DNA of 64,000 nucleotides from Chiridota heheva (taxonomy: Eukaryota > Echinodermata > Holothuroidea > Apodida > Chiridotidae), in assembly GCA_020152595.1 (NCBI GenBank), contig JAIGNY010004084.1, forward strand, positions 156,001 to 220,000, written 5' to 3'. Shown here piece by piece: positions 1-11,828 of this stretch. Made by a program: the position numbers and the translations under genes. Under the pieces are notes generated by a model. It did no database searches, was not told where the DNA came from, and worked only from the letters and a program-made list of their open reading frames with translations. Position 1 is the stretch's first letter, and every line of letters starts with the position of its first letter.

Positions 1-111
1 TACTGCAGTTCTTTTTTCTCTATTTTCACAGATTACTTTTTCGATTCCAAATTCAACAAATGTGTAATTGTCGGCCTGGTTCAAGTGCTGTCTGTCCTGG
101 TCGAATTTCAT
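1..111 (-). CDS. Partial open frame running off the left edge, unrecognised
   Basis: On the minus strand an ATG at 111 opens a frame that stays open for 37 codons to the window edge. It begins Met-Lys-Phe-Asp and contains a Phe-Val-Glu-Phe-Gly stretch. It lies divergently next to the Polinton genes, so it could be an opposite-strand Polinton gene, but I recognise no family in so short a piece. Chance openness is quite possible. Confidence 0.2.
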   Translation of the reverse strand, partial: MKFDQDRQHLNQADNYTFVEFGIEKVICENREKRTAV

Positions 112-194
112 GTTTTATCTGTAAAAAATAATAATAAAAGCACAATATATACTGTGATGAAGTTAGTTGATCATTTGTAATACAAGGGAATAAT

Positions 195-799
195 ATGGAG
201 TTTATAGATGCACGATTACAAGCACTTTTCACATGGATTGTTGCCGGTCGCGGTAAAACATTTCATGTAATGAAAGCGTTCAAGTGAAGATTTCTTAAAT
301 CCAGCGGTTTCAGAGGTGCATTGGTTTTATGGGATTTGACAGAAAGAAATATAACACAGTCCCAAGTCTGCATTTATGGAAGGTTTACCTCCTTCAGATT
401 TTTTGGAAAGGATTGACACAACACAACATAATGTGACGATATTGATGATTTGATGTCGGAAATGGGTCAGAAAGGGGATGAAGTAGTCACCAAATTATCT
501 AAACGGGGCAGTCATCATGCAAATATATCAGTGATTTTAATTGAACAAAATTTACTTTTCAAAGGGGAAAAGAGTTACGGCAAAATTCGCATTACATGTC
601 AATATTTAAAAATCCTGCAGACATGAGTGTTATCAATACAATGGATAAGCAAGTGTACACTGGTAAGAAAAAAGGAGAAGGTTTCCTACAAGTTTTTGAA
701 GAAGCAAGGTCTAAAACATTTGGATATCTATTTATCACATTAAAGGCCGGTACGTCTGATAAGTTACGATTGCGTACCAAAGTGTTTGAAAATGTGTAA
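195..799 (+). pseudogene. Polinton genome-packaging ATPase, broken
   Basis: The family is the FtsK/HerA-type ATPase that pumps DNA into capsids of Polintons and adenovirus-related elements. The ATG at 195 is followed by a shortened Walker A-like stretch (Ala-Gly-Arg-Gly-Lys-Thr, about residue 17). A stop follows soon after, and the frame changes. Around 375-560 another frame carries the Walker B region (Asp-Asp-Leu-Met-Ser-Glu, reached through a frameshift near 440) and then Gly-Ser-His-His followed by an Asn-Leu pair. From 596 a third frame carries the C-terminal block with Phe-Lys-Asn-Pro and Leu-Arg-Leu-Arg-Thr, ending at 799. At least three lesions are visible. The next gene of the same element follows after about 60 bp. 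Confidence 0.8.
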
Positions 800-858
800 A
801 CAACTTTTGAAATTTGAAATGTATATAAAGTAAGATTGATTGTATTTTTCAATCACTT

Positions 859-1321
859 GTGCACATCGTGGAGGGATCGCATAATTTTGATAATATAAAA
901 AGACATAAGGATATTTTAGTTGCATTGTGTAACTCAAATTTGACGAGTAAAGATTGTTGTAAAATTTGTACAAATGTATCACCAGCTTTTTATCAAATAC
1001 TTGGCGAGATCGCCTTGAACATCAATAAAGTTACATTGCCTTTGTCCGAAAAACAAAAAGCGTGTATGCGTTCTTATTCTAAGATTTGCAAGTGTTGGCT
1101 CATAAATCTATATCGTAGGCCGTGCAGAAGGAAGCTTTTGTGAAAAACGTTGTTAAGGGGCGAAATCAAACTGTCAAAGAGGTGGCGGTACTATCAGCGT
1201 GTGATCAAACCGGCTTTGCAAACAATAAGGCCGTTTGGTATTTTGCTGGCATACCAGCATTTCTGCTTGAAAATGAGGCTTATACTAAAATTAAACAAAA
1301 TCCTAAACAGAAACGAAAATG
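859..1321 (+). pseudogene. Polinton small basic protein, broken
   Basis: This short Lys/Arg/Cys-rich reading resembles the small basic protein found beside the ATPase and capsid genes in many Polintons. The family pattern is a His-Lys-Asp-Ile-Leu start, a Leu-Cys segment, an Ala-Leu-Asn block, a Pro-Leu-Ser block, and then a Lys/Arg-rich end. Here the first 80 or so codons follow that pattern; the frame then slips near 1120 and continues in a second frame to 1321. Its role in Polintons is not established; a core or minor virion protein has been suggested. I rely on pattern memory, so the family name is tentative while membership in the Polinton block is fairly safe. Confidence 0.55.
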
Positions 1322-2071
1322 AAAGGTTCTATAGTTATCCCCTATGCTAAATATGTGGTAATGAAAATGTATTACAATCAGCCCATCCCTGCAAATAAAC
1401 TGGTGTTAAATCTTGAAGAAGAAATGAAAAAAAATATAATAGATTACAGTACTTTGCTTGATGATGAAAAAATTGTAAATACAGTAATCTTTTGAAAGAT
1501 CATAAAAGATTCAATCCCTAGCAGTGCAACGCTCAAACACCTTTTCAACCCACACAGACTATTGTCACTAATAGACTGTTACCGTACAATTCACCGGGTT
1601 CTGAGGAGTTAGAGATTCTAAAGCATTGTCGGCATCGATAACGGAAAAGAAGCAAGGAAAAGCAGAGGAATTTTGAACGCTATATGGATTGAAATGGGTG
1701 ATAAGTTTAATGAAAAAGGAACTTTTATCTACGGCGTTAGAGAAATCAATGGATCGAGTTTGAGCGATTTACTAGCCCAAAGTGCATCACCAATGAGACG
1801 TTTAACGGCGCCAGGAATTGGCGAATTTGAGTCAGCTTTATCGAACACTGATGTGCCACTTTCAGTTATCCCAAATCGCGAATTGAGCGATTTGGTGAGG
1901 GAAATGCGAGTTGATTCAATCCCATATAAGGACTACGATGACAATTTCGATCTTAGTCGTATGAGTGTACAGGACAGAGTTACCGAAGAAGATGTCAAAA
2001 CGTTCATACCAGATACTTACGAAGAAGAAACAGGAGCATCAGGACTTATCAAAAAGTGGATGCAATTTTGA
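1321..2071 (+). pseudogene. Conserved Polinton protein of unknown role, broken
   Basis: A frame opening with ATG at 1321 runs about 58 codons to a stop near 1494. After a disrupted stretch, 1673-2071 is open for 132 codons. The second part has a Lys-Gly-Thr-Phe-Ile-Tyr segment followed by a Gly-Ser-Ser-Leu-Ser-Asp-Leu block and a Pro-Gly-Ile-Gly-Glu-Phe block. These resemble the C-terminal half of a small protein commonly found next to Polinton capsid genes. The last 50 residues are acidic and I do not recognise them. It sits between the small basic protein and the integrase on the same strand. Function is unknown. Confidence 0.45.
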
Positions 2072-2293
2072 ATTAAAAAAAGAGATATGGCAGGATTGCC
2101 CACAATTAGTTTAACAAATATTTTACGCCGTCTTAAATGTAATTGTGCATGCTGTAATGGAAAAGTAATAATCACAACAAAAAATAACAAAACGGATACC
2201 AAACGTAAAGGCCAGGTTGCAGTATTGGTACAAGCTTTAGCACCTATTAGATTTGCAGGATAAGAGAATGTCGTCAGACAGAAACCCAAGGGG

Positions 2294-2572
2294 ATGAAGA
2301 GGGTGGATGTTCTAAATTGGTTGAAGTTACAGGAAACGTACAGTCTTCACAAGCCAAGACGCAAGAAGTTTAATCGACGGCAAGTGACGGTGTTAGGTGA
2401 AGCGGAACAACTTCAAGTCGATTTAATGGACATGCAATTAGTAGCAAAACAAAATAAAGGCTATATTTATGATTCATCCGTGATTGATGTATTTTATATG
2501 ATAGGATGGCTGGAACCGGTGAAACGTAAATTAGGATCATTCAGAACCAAACTACCATTTACAAACCTATAA
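2294..2572 (+). pseudogene. Polinton retroviral-type integrase, N-terminal/core fragment
   Basis: The integrase inserts the element by a DDE-type reaction at its ends. This 92-codon frame carries the conserved Leu-His-Lys-Pro segment, a basic stretch, the first catalytic-Asp block (Asp-Leu-Met-Asp-Met) and the Val-Ile-Asp-Val-Phe block with the second core Asp. A real integrase is several times longer; here the frame ends just after Pro-Val-Lys-Arg, so the Glu of the DDE triad and the chromodomain-like tail are missing. A stretch at 2087-2263 upstream (Cys-rich, then Lys/Thr-rich) is open but unrecognised. The fragment lies between the unknown protein and the capsid gene, and all read the same way. 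Confidence 0.75.
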
Positions 2573-2659
2573 ATACACGATAGACAAGAGATCAAAACTA
2601 TCAGTATCATTTTGAAACCAAACTTCTATTAACATTTTGAAAACCGAACTTACACAATT

Positions 2660-3988
2660 ATGGAAAACGATTTTGATGAGCCGCTTGAACCCATGTTCAA
2701 GAAACGTAACATATTTGAGGGGCTGAATCTGATATCAGTCAAAGACTGCGTTAGATTATTTTGCCACACCGCTACCTGAGCAGACAACAATAGCACAAAC
2801 GGAAGAGGGAATCTTTATACCCCATGTTGAGAGGGAGGGGGAGGGGTGCAACCCCGGGAGTCTTGAAGATTTGTGATACCCGCGCTACCCCCAGGAGTGT
2901 ACCTAGAGTTGTACAGCACACGATTTCTGCTGGGTCTGAAGAAAATAAATGGAAAAGTTCTAAACAACCCGATGCAAATGTATCCGTATAAAGCCTATTT
3001 GGAAACATTGTTGTTATTCGACAGTAACTTTAAAACAATCATGGGAAAATTGGCGGGATAGTATCAGGCAGATTTGAGCAATTCAGAACCGGCTCTTTAT
3101 GCACCGATCACAGCATCGACGTTCCCCCGTGAAGTGATGTGGACAAAGGATGGGTACGCAAAGGGGACACATGCCGCAAACACATTTATCCCAGCAAAAA
3201 TGGAACTTAGCTATGAAGCCACAACAGAGGAGAGAGTTTACAAATATATGGGACCATTGATTGAAATATGACATTTCAAGGTTGCTAAACTCATTCCTGA
3301 TGGAGTACAATAGAAATTATTCTGAAGCCCACTTTTGCAAAGTTAAATATCATGGCAGGAACAGCGGCGGTAGAAGGCAACAATTATCATGTAGAGGTAC
3401 GGAAAGCAAAACTGTATGTGTTGAAAGTAGCTATTAGCCAGGAATTCCAGGCCCATACATCCATATCGATAGGTTATGGGTCCAAAGGCCTATAACGATA
3501 CCGTTCCAAAGAATAAAGATTCAGACATACACATCAGTCGGGGGTGTCAAAATTGTACCTTTTCGGGGCCAATTTGTTTCCTGAAATCCAAAGCGCTTGT
3601 ACATTGCACACGTGGATGATGCATCTTACAATAGGGCTTACAAGAAAAGTCCCCTTTTCTTCATGGAGACAGGTTTGGAAAGTTTACAGATCACGGCAGG
3701 AGTAACTCAGTTTCATAGAGAAAAATAGATTATGAACTTTACAACAGGGGCTGGAAAGCACGAGGCCTATAAATGTCTAAGATATGTCTTAAGTTTAGAA
3801 GATGGTGCCGAAGGCGTCGGGATAGAATCCCTCGAAGGCGGCAATTTTATGCATTTGACCTAACCCCAAATCAAAGTCATTGGCAAGATCATTATAATAA
3901 AGCTCGAGAAGGTAGTCTACAAATAAAACCTAAATACAAGACAGCTTTGACTTCATCTACAAAATTTATTGTAATGGCCGAGTTTTGA
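2660..3988 (+). pseudogene. Polinton major capsid protein (double jelly-roll), broken
   Basis: The predicted product is the hexon-like double jelly-roll capsid protein (the family often labelled F54H12.2-like). From the ATG at 2660 an acidic start is visible. Then 2873-3061 has the Asn-Gly-Lys and Tyr-Pro-Tyr-Lys-Ala-Tyr-Leu-Glu-Thr-Leu block typical of the family. Further pieces in shifting frames follow to 3770, including a Tyr-Lys-Lys-Ser-Pro-Phe-Phe-Phe block near 3640. The final part contains the Phe-Asp-Leu-Thr-Pro block near 3855 and ends in Val-Met-Ala-Glu-Phe at 3988. Length (about 440 codons) is close to full. Several stops and frameshifts rule out a functional protein. A short C-rich/G-rich stretch at 2825-2860 looks inserted. 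Confidence 0.75.
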
Positions 3989-4057
3989 TTCAATGATCAG
4001 AATCGCAAAGAAAGGGCGACAAGTTACGACTTATGACTGAACATAAAAAACATACGT

Positions 4058-4523
4058 ATGGCAAATCTAAGCACATTAGAATTACAAGATTTGATAAAGA
4101 GAGATCCCATATTGAATGATAAAGTATGTTTTACTTATGATGGCGTGCATGGAGCCAACGAAATCTTGAACCATATGTATATGTTTCCAAGCATTATTAT
4201 CTGTAATACACAAGAAGCGTGGAAAAGTGGGGAACATTGGGTATGCTTTCTTGTTTGCAACCCACATAGTATCGAGTACTTTGATTTGCTTGGCAGCTTG
4301 GTGGAAAAGGTCCACCCCTCATCGAAAACTTTGTGAATAAGTTTCTTCAGGTTAAAAGATCCGTACGGTAAGTGCAATCTGATATATCTGTACTTTGTGG
4401 GCTATACTGATTTTTTTTCTCTGTTATCGTCGTACAGGTTTTACATTCAAAGAAGCCATGAAAATATTTAGGCACGATTGTGAAAGCAATGATGAATTAG
4501 TGTTATCGTTGCATACCGATTAA
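4058..4523 (+). pseudogene. Polinton adenain-like cysteine protease, broken
   Basis: The family is the maturation protease of adenoviruses and Polintons (peptidase C5-like, Ulp1 fold). The first 92 codons show the Gly-Glu-His-Trp-Val block with the catalytic His (residue 60) and the Glu-Tyr-Phe-Asp block with the acidic partner (residue 76). The frame then ends at 4336. A C-terminal piece in another frame at about 4440-4523 has a Gly-Phe-Thr-Phe start and the Ser-Asn-Asp-Glu-Leu-Val block typical of the family end. The catalytic Cys region between them is disrupted by a pyrimidine-rich insertion around 4410-4437. It follows the capsid gene by 70 bp. Confidence 0.75.
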
Positions 4524-4584
4524 GAAAGGGAAGTGGAAATGAAATTTGAAGTTTAATCACCACGGGCCTATGTAGTATAAGGCT

Positions 4585-4795
4585 CTTAAGCTATGATTGG
4601 TGCTTAAGCTATGATTGGTGCGTAAACTATGATTGGTGCGTAAACTATGATTGGTGCGTAAATTACAAATGGTGCGTAAACATCAAATGGGATGGTACGT
4701 AAACTATCAATGGTGCGTAAACATCAAATGGGATGGTACGCAAACTATAAATGGTGCGTAAACTACAAATGGGTTTGTAATCATCAAATGGAGAA
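4585..4795 (+). repeat. 18-bp tandem array, degenerate first locus
   Basis: About eleven copies of a unit close to aaactatgattggtgcgt, some enlarged to about 23 bp. The array starts with the same head (taaggc...taagctatgat) as the element at 7637, so it is a second, end-truncated locus of that family. The unit is open in several frames but codes for nothing I can support. Confidence 0.85.
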
Positions 4796-5150
4796 AGAAA
4801 ATAATTATTTTAATGAGATTTCTCGAGTTTTAATTTCTAATTTTGTATCTATGTACATCTGACAAAGTCGGGGAGGGCAAAGTTAGAAATGACGTCATGG
4901 CGGAAATGGGCTTAAAAATACATATAATAAGGAAGATTAACTATGGATTTTATATCTGATCTGATAATTCAATTCAGAAAAAACAAAACTATTTAACCGT
5001 ATCATTGGTTGTGCCTGAAGGAATTGAAACAGTGATATATTCTATTTACGTTCATCTATATTTTGCCGATCTGAAGATCAGATGGCCATATGTTATATCT
5101 AACGATGAAATACTGAGAATCACTAAACATCACAAATCAGCACTGAAGTA
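4796..5150. other. No gene seen
   Basis: AT-rich unique-looking sequence between the 18-bp array and the LINE fragment. I see no open frame or structured repeat in it. Confidence 0.6.
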
Positions 5151-5420
5151 AAAAGAAGAAGGTGGAGGTGGATTGGTCATGTGATGTGCATGAACACTTT
5201 TAAGCACTGTGTGGCAGCTATGATGTGGAAACTGGAGGAGAGAAGGAAAGTTAGTCGTCCTAGAACGACTTGGAGGACAGTCGAGAAGGAGAGGAATGTG
5301 ATGGGATGAAGCTCGTGGACAGAAGCCAAACAAGTTGCAAATAACAGAGTCCAGTAGAGAGAGAGAGAGTGCACTGCAGCCTTATGGGTCAGGAGACCTG
5401 AAGAGACTAAGTGAAGTGCG
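5151..5420 (+). mobile_element. RTE-like LINE, C-terminal end of ORF2 only
   Basis: A 52-codon open stretch (5151-5306, stop at 5307-5309) has the Arg-Trp-Arg-Trp-Ile-Gly-His-Val block, a basic Arg/Lys/Pro segment and Thr-Trp-Arg-Thr-Val-Glu-Lys-Glu. Together these form the conserved C-terminus after the reverse transcriptase in RTE-type LINEs. After the stop, decayed continuation is visible to about 5420 (Gly-Gln-Glu-Thr). It is a 5'-truncated dead copy. Confidence 0.7.
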
Positions 5421-5815
5421 GTGATATTTTGCCGCAAGTGTTAGAGCACAAATTTAGAGAAACTTTTTGAAACTGTGTAACTTTGTTCGTGATCTAACTT
5501 CAGAAAACTTTTACGATTTACCAGCTGAAATTGTAAACTTATCTAATTTTATCAATTTTTTTGATTTCAACTTGTGATTGAACTTATGAAAATGGCTCTT
5601 GTGAAGAATACGAAAAACGTGCCTTCAGGCACCGGAGATGGGAAGCGCCATTGGCGGCCCCTACTATGCCAGTAGAAGATTCCGAAAGTGATGTAGAGTT
5701 TGTACCAACACCAACTTTGAAAAAAAGGTAAGCGTACATCCTCTCAGATTTTCTATCAGGAAAAAAACAGGTCAAGGAACGACTGAGACCTACTCCTCTG
5801 GCAAAGATGGAATAG

Positions 5816-6052
5816 GAGGATGCGGACGATTCTGATGATAAAAATGAAGATTCTGATTCTGATGAAACTGATTCAGAGGTGGAGGTAGATGGACAGGTTG
5901 CATCAGGGGCAGAGGACGGACCTTCTACATCCACCCCTGTGTTACCCGTACTAACCAAAAAGCAGCAAAGAAATCATCAAAGAAGGACGCAAAGAGGCAG
6001 GAGAAGGCGAAGAAGCAGAAGAGAAGCAGAAGCTGATTGGAAAACAATGTGA
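5816..6052 (+). CDS. Acidic-then-basic open segment, unrecognised
   Basis: Seventy-eight codons without a stop. The first 35 residues are dominated by Asp, Glu and Ser, followed by a Ser/Thr/Pro hinge and a Lys/Arg/Gln-rich end closing at TGA 6050-6052. A TAG at 5813-5815 closes the frame upstream, and a similar acidic reading (5660-5730) sits in another frame. It could be a remnant of one more Polinton gene or of another element. There is no start codon at its beginning and I recognise no family. Confidence 0.25.
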   Translation, partial: EDADDSDDKNEDSDSDETDSEVEVDGQVASGAEDGPSTSTPVLPVLTKKQQRNHQRRTQRGRRRRRSRREAEADWKTM

Positions 6053-7636
6053 GCAATATATGTTTCAATATGGTAGTTCATTGTTTACAGCATATCATAT
6101 ATGTTATGCATTTTTTTGCTCGTATGTATGAGGGCGTATTTCTCAAATTTCTTATGAGCTTGTAGGTCAGACTGTGGCTATGAATAATGCCAAAACGTCA
6201 AGGGTAGGCAAAGTAAACCAATAAAGTTCAAAGATACCAAAGCCAAAGCGGCGGCATATATTTTTGCATTAACAAAATACGAATACACAGTGTTGTTACA
6301 AAAAAGAAAGAAAATTCTAACCAACATGGACACGTTTGACATTTTCGGGGAGGCAAATGAAGAGGGGGATAAGTTGTGCATTTCAAATGAATTCTAGCAA
6401 ATATGACATAGTGGATTCATGGAATTGTTCGGTCAAACTAAATTCGAAGGAATAGTTTTACAAGCCTGATGGCTCAATGAAAGCAACCAAACAGGCCATT
6501 ACACTTCCATCCCACTTGTGGGGTAATACACAATATTTGTCAGTTGGATCAAGAATGTTGTAGATTGTACTTTGATAGTGATATTTTAGAAGACACACCT
6601 ACGGGATAATAAAATTGGCGGCGTGAAAATGGAATAAATATATAATAATAAGTTAACTTACAGATAGTTGATGATGGTATCAAGCATTGCTAATACAAGC
6701 GTTGATAACAAAAAAAAAAATCTTGAATATAATATAGATGATCAGTTTGAATAAAAAAATAAAAAACTTGCAAAATATTTTCTTTTGCGTGGTAAAATAG
6801 CTGTAATAGTTGCACCTCTTCAGACTTCAGACAAGTGGCATTTACAATTTAAAAGGACAAAGATTCGAAAAATACTGTTGGAAACTGGTGGGCTATGATT
6901 GGTCAGGTTAGATCACATTTATAGGGCGTAGTTCTTCTATCTAGGCAAAAGTGGCACGAATGGAAAGTTGACATTTTATGATTGGTTAAGATATGACATG
7001 ACCTGGCGTGATTATTTCACAATACTTAAAGTAGTTGTGAAAATTAGGGAAAGCTGGGGGATTTTTTAATTAATGTACTTAATTGTATCAATTAAATGTA
7101 ACTGAATGTAATAATAGATTCATGATAACAGACTCTTGATGAATTACATTACTATTTGTCTGTTTGTGGAGGATTACCTGGCGGACATTACTAATGCTGT
7201 TCTTCAGTGGTACAGATGAAATTACTTTCGATTAGGGTGGAGCACCTGGTTAGTTCTGTGCTGATTACATTCTTCTAAGAACAGCTTGCACGTAGGCAAC
7301 CAGTTTACACGTAGATGTGAGACTATCGACATTTTTTTCATACTTACCTGCAAAAAAAGAATGTATAATCTTATTATAATTAACAATGTAGTATCCGAAA
7401 TGACTTATGATGGAATGATATAACCCTCACCTCCTCGCTGTATTGGCAAATCATTGATGCATTGTAGTGATCATTGTTAGAAAATAAAATTGCATATTCA
7501 TACTTGGACAATATTAACTTTACCTTATTCTTACAACTTTTATCCTATTCTTACAATGTTAACGGTGTATAATCTGTAGTAGACTTAGAAATATAAAAAT
7601 GTATACTCAGAAGGTTAAATCAAACAAAACAATCTA
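6053..7636. other. No gene seen
   Basis: AT-rich sequence with one short + strand reading at 6230-6400 (Lys/Ala-rich, then an acidic end) that might be old transposon coding sequence. Nothing else is supported. Confidence 0.5.
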
Positions 7637-8190
7637 AGGCCCCTAAACTATGATATGTGCGTAAACTATGAACAGTGCGTAAACTATGATCGGTGCGTAA
7701 ACTATGATCGGTGCGTAAACTATGACCGGTGCGTAAACTATGATCGGTGCATACACTATGATCGGTGCGCAAACTATGATCGGTGCGAAAATTATGATCG
7801 GTGCGTAAACTATGATCGGTGCATAAACTATGATCGGTGCGTAAACTATGATCGGTGCGTAAACTATGATCTGTGCGTAAACTATGATCTGTGCGTAAAC
7901 TATGATCGGTGCATAGATTATGATCGGTGCGTAAACTATGATCGGTGCGTAAACTATGATCCGAGCGTAAACTATGATCGGTGCGCAAACTATGATCGGT
8001 GCGTAAACTATGATCGGTGCGTAAGCTATGATCGGTGCGTAAGCTATGATCGGTGCGTAAGCTATGATCGGTGCGTAAACTATGAAATGGATGGTGCAAA
8101 AACTATGATTGATAAGCCCATTGGGTTTTTCTCACCAATCATAGTTTACGCACCAATATAGTTTGCGCACCAATCATAGTCTCGGGGCCT
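7637..8190. mobile_element. Inverted-repeat element with a satellite body
   Basis: The left end aggcccctaaactatgat (7637-7654) is matched, inverted, by atcatagtctcggggcct (8173-8190), 16 of 18 positions. Between them lie 18-bp tandem units, and the last 80 bp (about 8108-8180) carry the same unit in inverted orientation (acgcaccaatcatagt type). The whole thing can fold on itself. No coding capacity. It resembles a MITE whose subterminal repeat has been amplified; I could not define a target-site duplication. Confidence 0.6.
7643..8099 (+). repeat. 18-bp tandem array (aaactatgatcggtgcgt), about 25 copies
   Basis: Very regular units with single-base variants. The unit length is a multiple of three, so both strands stay open for over 150 codons (hexapeptide repeats). 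This is a by-product of the repeat and not a protein. Confidence 0.95.
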
Positions 8191-9856
<1,666 letters not shown>

Positions 9857-9898
9857 AACATTCCACCGAGGCCTGAACGAGAGGGGAGGCGGGCAGGA

Positions 9899-9999
9899 TG
9901 CATGGAAGGTAAGTATAACTCTCGTAAATATCCCCGCTACGCTTAGCGGGGTAAATTTACTTCAAGTTATACCTTACCTTCCATGCTATAATTATGCAA
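9899..9999. repeat. DIRS internal complementary region (ICR)
   Basis: Two abutting halves. 9899-9935 is the reverse complement of the outer left end (9706-9742); 9948-9999 is the reverse complement of the outer right end (17295-17346). This is the fused-ends arrangement that defines DIRS and templates completion of the circular DNA form. A perfect hairpin sits exactly at the junction. Confidence 0.88.
9932..9951. other. Palindrome at the ICR junction
   Basis: Eight-base stem ccccgcta/tagcgggg with loop cgct, placed between the two ICR halves. The outer left end begins with gggg, so part of this palindrome probably represents the end-to-end junction of the circular form. Confidence 0.8.
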
Positions 10000-10649
10000 T
10001 CAGATTGCAACCGAGGAAAGGAAGGAAGGAAGGGAGTTTAGACCGAAGCACACATTTTTTTTTTTTTAAGGCTGGTACTGCACTCGCACTTAGTCGAAAA
10101 CCCCCGTAAGGGACTAAATTCCTTCTCCCCGTAAGGACGAAAGACCTCCGAATAGGAACTATTAGAAATAGCAACCCACTACAAGTTATGGCAAGGAAAC
10201 ATAGAACACCCTGCGGAAAATAACTGAGGTAAAACGTCAACAGAACAATGGTGACACATACGTGAAAAACACGCAAACGCAACCAGACAGTGAACAGAAA
10301 CAAACTGTAAACTCCGCTCAAAACGGCATGACGAAAACTCACCAAGTTCGTCAGAGGGCCGGAGCGGGTCAGAAAGCATGAAGTGAACAAACCGTCTGTA
10401 AAGGTAAACTAAGCAGAAAACAACGGAACCGCGTTAGTAAAACGTAAACGAAACCAAATGCGCCAAAAATTCCGTCGGAAAAGAACGAAAGAAGAATCGC
10501 CAAAACAACGGCAAAGTTTCGTTAGAGTAAACAAACGAAATAACCACAGCCCGAAATTATACGTTAGTGAAAATGAAGGAACGAGAAAACGTTAAGACAA
10601 ATAACGTAAACAACTTCAAAAGAACGGGAATAAGAAAAGAACACCCACT
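10000..10649 (-). other. DIRS 3' untranslated part
   Basis: Between the recombinase stop and the ICR. It contains a short T run near 10054 and no conserved coding sequence. Confidence 0.7.
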
Positions 10650-11828
10650 TTAAGAAGGGGGTGGTCGTCTTCCAGAAAGTACGGCCCGTGCAACTCCGCC
10701 CTGAATATCCACCAGATAAGCTGAGACGAACGTGGCTGGCGTTTTCCACACGGCAGCACGAAGGATCTCGTGAAGGGGAACCCCACCAAAAAGCGCAATT
10801 GACGCAGCTATGCCTCGTACCTGGTGCGCGTGAGCCGAACGTTCCGCGAACAACGCGGACCTATTATACGTGATCGCCTGAACAATCCAGCGTGAAATCG
10901 TATCACGCGAGACAGCGCGATGCGGCTGTTGGAAGGACACGAAAAGAGCGGTAACGTCCTTCCGAAAAGGTTGCGTACGCTTGATATAATGTTTGAGACA
11001 CCGAACAGGACACCAGACCTTGTCCTCTGTCGTGTCAGAAAACGTAGCGAGCGACGGAAGGAAAATAGGTTCTGGTAAAAACTCGACCGTCTGATTCTTT
11101 GCTAAGAAGGCCGGGTCGGGCACGAGACGAACGCCCCCCGATTCAAAGCGAATATGACCCTCTTTGAGGGAAAGCGCGTGAAGAGCGCCCCTCCGCCTAG
11201 CCGAGGCTGCGGAGAGTAAAAACACAGTTTTGATCGTCAGTTCCTTGAGAGGACAATCCGGCAGAGGCTCAAACGGAGCCCGTGCCAAAGTCTCGAGGAC
11301 CACCTGCATATCCCAAGGGGGAGCAAGGTTCCGAACTGAAGGCCGTTGCAAGAACATACCCTTAATCAACCGTTCCAGAGGCTGCGCGTCGGTGACAGTC
11401 GAGCCGTCTAGGAAGCCCCGGTGGATAGCCGCTATGGCCGTTCTGAACCCCTTGACCGTATTGATGGACTTATTCAGATTAAACTGGACCAACAAAAAGT
11501 CCGCTACGTCACCAAGAGGCGCCGTATGCGGAGAAACCGATCTATCCCGGCACCAGTCTCGGAACATTCCGAGTCTGGAAGCATACATGCCCAAAGTGGA
11601 AGATCTCCGGCTACAGGCCGCCACTTGGGCAGCCGCCTCCGAAAGACCTTGCGACACAAGGGATTCGCGGATAGAGGCCACACAGTCAAATGGAGCGCTC
11701 TTGGATTGTGGTGCAGTTCGCCGGAACCCGGTATGGAGACTAACTCGTCCGTGACCGGAAGTTCGTACGGGAAACCTGCGACAAGATGGAGCAGCTGAGG
11801 GAACCACAGTTGGCCGGGCCAATTGGGA
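10650..11828 (-). CDS. DIRS tyrosine recombinase (YR)
   Basis: The enzyme joins the circular DNA copy into the genome using a catalytic tyrosine, in place of a DDE integrase. The open frame extends upstream to 13145, but its first 440 or so codons only shadow the RT. Conserved sequence begins near 11690. Counted from 13145, the catalytic set is visible: Arg in Ser-Ala-Arg-Arg-Arg-Gly (650-652), His774 and Arg777 in Ala-His-Gln-Val-Arg-Gly, Trp800 and the nucleophile Tyr810 in Ser-Ala-Tyr-Leu-Val-Asp. It ends in a Pro-rich tail at 10650. No clear private ATG is seen; expression by readthrough or frameshift from the RT frame is plausible. The domain appears intact. Confidence 0.93.
   Translation of the reverse strand, partial: SQLARPTVVPSAAPSCRRFPVRTSGHGRVSLHTGFRRTAPQSKSAPFDCVASIRESLVSQGLSEAAAQVAACSRRSSTLGMYASRLGMFRDWCRDRSVSPHTAPLGDVADFLLVQFNLNKSINTVKGFRTAIAAIHRGFLDGSTVTDAQPLERLIKGMFLQRPSVRNLAPPWDMQVVLETLARAPFEPLPDCPLKELTIKTVFLLSAASARRRGALHALSLKEGHIRFESGGVRLVPDPAFLAKNQTVEFLPEPIFLPSLATFSDTTEDKVWCPVRCLKHYIKRTQPFRKDVTALFVSFQQPHRAVSRDTISRWIVQAITYNRSALFAERSAHAHQVRGIAASIALFGGVPLHEILRAAVWKTPATFVSAYLVDIQGGVARAVLSGRRPPPS

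Larger units (their letters stand above)
195..4523 (+). mobile_element. Decayed Polinton/Maverick (virus-like DNA transposon) fragment
   Basis: Six adjacent + strand segments match the Polinton gene set: FtsK/HerA-type packaging ATPase, a small basic protein, a further conserved Polinton protein, a retroviral-type integrase, the double jelly-roll capsid protein and an adenain-like protease. Every segment is interrupted by stops or frameshifts, so this is a fossil. No protein-primed DNA polymerase B and no long terminal inverted repeats are visible; they may lie left of the window or be lost. The boundaries given are those of recognisable coding sequence and are not element ends. Family assignments come from remembered conserved patterns without any search. 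Confidence 0.85.

Noticed and set aside
4391..4437. Possible tiny GT-AG intron with pyrimidine tract in the protease relic
   Set aside because: Under 50 bp and in a gene already broken elsewhere; more likely decay or a small insertion.
5584..5958. 124-codon minus-strand frame rich in Ser
   Set aside because: It is the complement of the acidic + strand stretch (Asp/Glu codons give Ser-rich readings); no start context or family.
7620..8161. Hexapeptide repeat frames on both strands
   Set aside because: 18-bp satellite artefact.
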